Shown: piece by piece, positions 14,458-16,009 of the stretch | Layout of the letters: each line of letters begins with the position of its first letter | Numbering within the stretch: position 1 is the first letter of the stretch | Assembly: GCA_050742975.1 (NCBI GenBank) | Contig: JBOGDQ010000261.1 | Coordinates: 1 to 16,009 of the forward strand | Reading direction: 5' to 3' | Length of the DNA stretch: 16,009 nt | Source of the DNA: JBDTGE01 sp050742975 | GTDB lineage: Bacteria; Actinomycetota; Actinomycetes; Mycobacteriales; Jatrophihabitantaceae | The notes under the pieces: model-generated | Databases searched by the model: none | Seen by the model: only the letters and a program-made list of their open reading frames with translations | What the model was told of the DNA's origin: nothing | Position numbers and translations under genes: made by a program

Positions 14458-15882
14458 ATGACTGCTCCCGGACGCTCGCCCCTGCTCGTCGCCTCCAACC
14501 GCGGACCGCTCTCGGTGGTCTCGGTCGAGGACGGTGACGACGAGGTTCGCCGCGGCAGCGGGGGGCTGGTCAGCGGCATGCAGGCTGCGCTCGCGACCAC
14601 GCCGGACGCCGTGTGGGTGTGCGCCGCGATGAACGACCGTGAGCGGATCCTGGCCCGCCAGTTGCCACGAGGGCGGCTGTCCGATCTCGACTTCGCGGCC
14701 GACGCGCTGCACGGCGACTTCGACGTCCGCATGCTGCCGATCGACGCGCAGACCTTCCGTGCGGCCTACAACTCGATCGCGAACTCCACGCTCTGGTTCG
14801 TCCTGCACATGCTGTACGACCTGCCGAAGGCGCCGAACTTTGACGCCATCTGGCGACGGCAGTGGGCGTCCTACGTGCGGTACAACCAGGCGTTCGCACA
14901 GGCCCTTGCCGACGAGGCCGCGCCCGGAGCCCGGGTGATGGTGCAGGACTACCACCTGTTCCTGGTCCCGCGGATGCTGCGCACCCTGCGCCCGGACGTG
15001 CGGATCGGCCACTTCACCCACACGCCGTGGGTCTCGCCCGACTACTTCTCGATGCTCCCCGACGACGTGGCGCACGCGATCGTCGACGGCCTGCTCGGCG
15101 CGGACGTCGTAGGGTTCCACACCGAGCGATGGGCGTCGTTGTTCACCGATACCTGCCGCGCCGTGCTTGCTCGTGAGCCCGAGGGGGTGCGGGTGTTTCC
15201 GCTCGGGACCGACCCGGACGAGATGCGGAAGGTGGGCTGGCGTCGTGACGTCGAGAGTGCGTTGAGAGCGCTCGACGCGGAGGTCGGCGATCGCAAGGTG
15301 ATCGGGCGGGTGGATCGCACGGAGCTGTCGAAGAACGTGTGGCGCGGGCTGCTGGCCTACCGCGAGCTGCTCCGGCGCTATCCCGAGTGGCGGGGCCGGG
15401 TCGTGCACGCGGTCTACAACAACCCGTCCCGCGAGGATCTGCCCGCCTACCGCGAGTACACGGCGTCGATCGAGCGGCTGGCGGCCGAGATCGACGACGA
15501 CTTCGCCACCGACGACTGGTCGCCGGTGCTGCTCGAGATCGCCGATGACTATCCCGCCGCGCTCGCCTTGCTGCGTCGCAGTGACGTGGTGTTCGTGAAC
15601 TCCGTACGCGACGGCATGAACCTCGTCGTCCTCGAGGGCCTGGTGCTCTCCGAGCGCGATCCGGCCGTCGTGCTCTCTCGGGAGACCGGCGCGGCCGAGG
15701 TGCTTGGTGCGGACGCGCTGGTGGTGAACCCGTTCGACATCACCGCGAGCGCCGACGCGCTGCACGCCGCCCTCACGATGCCGGACGAGGAGCGGGTAGC
15801 GCGTGCGGGACGGATGCGCGCGGCGGCCGTCGCGCTGCCGCCGACCGACTGGTTCCAGGCCCAACTCGACGCGCTCGGCTAG
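14458..15882 (+). CDS. otsA: GT20 family trehalose-6-phosphate synthase-like glycosyltransferase
   Basis: The 474-aa protein is a GT-B fold GT20 enzyme, most likely joining nucleotide-activated glucose and glucose 6-phosphate to make trehalose 6-phosphate in the cytoplasm. Motifs are ASNRGP (12-17), RRGSGGLVSGM (31-41), NSTLWFVLH (109-117), VQDYHLFLVPRML (162-174), HFTHTPWVSPDYFSMLP (185-201), GFHTERW (219-225), RVDRTELSKN (284-293, donor phosphate-binding R287 and K292) and VRDGMNLVVLEG (383-394). The donor motif RTELSKN differs from the ERLDYSKG of E. coli OtsA and matches actinobacterial relatives; a Streptomyces OtsA uses GDP-glucose, so the donor is open. Pseudoglycosyltransferases such as VldE belong to the same broad family. 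The start ATG 14458 has AGGA (14446-14449) eight bases upstream. No otsB is in the window. Confidence 0.88.
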   Translation: MTAPGRSPLLVASNRGPLSVVSVEDGDDEVRRGSGGLVSGMQAALATTPDAVWVCAAMNDRERILARQLPRGRLSDLDFAADALHGDFDVRMLPIDAQTFRAAYNSIANSTLWFVLHMLYDLPKAPNFDAIWRRQWASYVRYNQAFAQALADEAAPGARVMVQDYHLFLVPRMLRTLRPDVRIGHFTHTPWVSPDYFSMLPDDVAHAIVDGLLGADVVGFHTERWASLFTDTCRAVLAREPEGVRVFPLGTDPDEMRKVGWRRDVESALRALDAEVGDRKVIGRVDRTELSKNVWRGLLAYRELLRRYPEWRGRVVHAVYNNPSREDLPAYREYTASIERLAAEIDDDFATDDWSPVLLEIADDYPAALALLRRSDVVFVNSVRDGMNLVVLEGLVLSERDPAVVLSRETGAAEVLGADALVVNPFDITASADALHAALTMPDEERVARAGRMRAAAVALPPTDWFQAQLDALG

Positions 15883-16009
15883 CTGTCAGGCGAGGCGATT
15901 TCTCGGTGATCAGCTGCGCGTAGTGGTCGTCCGGCAGCCACAACCCGCAGCTGATCAGGGCTATGCGCCGACCTGGCAGCGCGACCGACTGCGAACACAA
16001 CTCACCGCC
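15883..16009. other. Window end downstream of otsA; no convincing gene
   Basis: One plus-strand frame (from 15884) and one minus-strand frame remain open to the window edge, but neither shows a recognisable motif or a good ribosome site. A minus-strand frame starting near 16000 would have to run about 110 bases into otsA before stopping at 15773, which argues against it. The notable element is the inverted repeat at 15907-15957. Confidence 0.5.
15907..15957. repeat. Perfect 12-bp inverted repeat with 27-bp spacer
   Basis: TGATCAGCTGCG (15907-15918) is matched exactly by its reverse complement CGCAGCTGATCA (15946-15957). The arms contain the smaller palindromes TGATCA and CAGCTG. It lies 24 bases after the otsA stop codon. 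There is no T-run after either arm, so a standard intrinsic terminator is not supported; a transcript stem or a protein-binding site are both possible. Confidence 0.85.

Noticed and set aside
15773..16000. Minus-strand open frame at the window end, possible next gene
   Set aside because: It would overlap the conserved C-terminal part of otsA by about 110 bases, has no motif, and turns Arg/Pro/Ala-rich over the overlap as shadows do. More sequence would be required to reconsider it.
1..16009. Search for a new defence, mobile or biosynthetic system
   Set aside because: Apart from the two unusual proteins noted in the findings, every gene belongs to a conserved housekeeping neighbourhood; I saw no integrase, transposase, toxin-antitoxin pair, tRNA gene or change in base composition that would mark an island.

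Overview
This is a GC-rich chromosomal window (by eye around 70% G+C, GTG starts, strong G/C preference at third codon positions) from an actinobacterium. The gene order murG-murC-ftsQ-ftsZ-yggS-sepF-yggT-divIVA is the distal half of the actinobacterial division and cell wall (dcw) cluster. It is followed by the ileS / DksA-TraR-like / lspA / rluD neighbourhood known from Streptomyces and relatives. A long eukaryote-like IleS, an alanine/lysine-rich TraR protein and an actinobacterial-type GT20 enzyme all fit. I cannot name the genus from sequence alone.

Layout: (1) 1-3428, a tightly coupled run: the probable last codons of ftsW, then murG, murC and ftsQ, each junction an ATGA stop/start overlap. 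(2) 3429-5565, a 204-bp gap with an AT-rich promoter-like patch, then ftsZ and yggS. The pgeF (YfiH) gene that commonly sits between these two in actinobacteria is not there. (3) 5659-8361, sepF, yggT, divIVA (wag31) and a membrane-anchored protein carrying two near-identical copies of a His/Cys (YH-C-CxLC) module. (4) 8341-11475 on the minus strand, ileS, preceded by a T-box riboswitch leader in which I can identify the Ile specifier AUC, the short Stem I and the T-box bulge UGGU. (5) 11919-15882 on the plus strand, a Lys/Ala/Pro-repeat DksA/TraR-like protein whose zinc site lacks one cysteine, then lspA, rluD (overlapping lspA by 8 bases) and a GT20 trehalose-6-phosphate-synthase-like gene. 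The last 127 bases hold a perfect 12-bp inverted repeat and no convincing gene.

How the genes work together: MurC and MurG make UDP-MurNAc-L-Ala and lipid II for the wall. FtsQ, FtsZ and SepF build the divisome. DivIVA directs polar growth in actinobacteria, and YggT and YggS are conserved companions. LspA processes lipoproteins, IleS charges tRNA-Ile under T-box control, and RluD modifies rRNA. I see no phage, insertion sequence, CRISPR, tRNA or rRNA, and no evidence of a wholly new multi-gene system. The least ordinary items are the tandem His/Cys module protein, the repeat-tailed TraR protein with a C-to-D change at its zinc site, the T-box leader, and the 3'-end inverted repeat.
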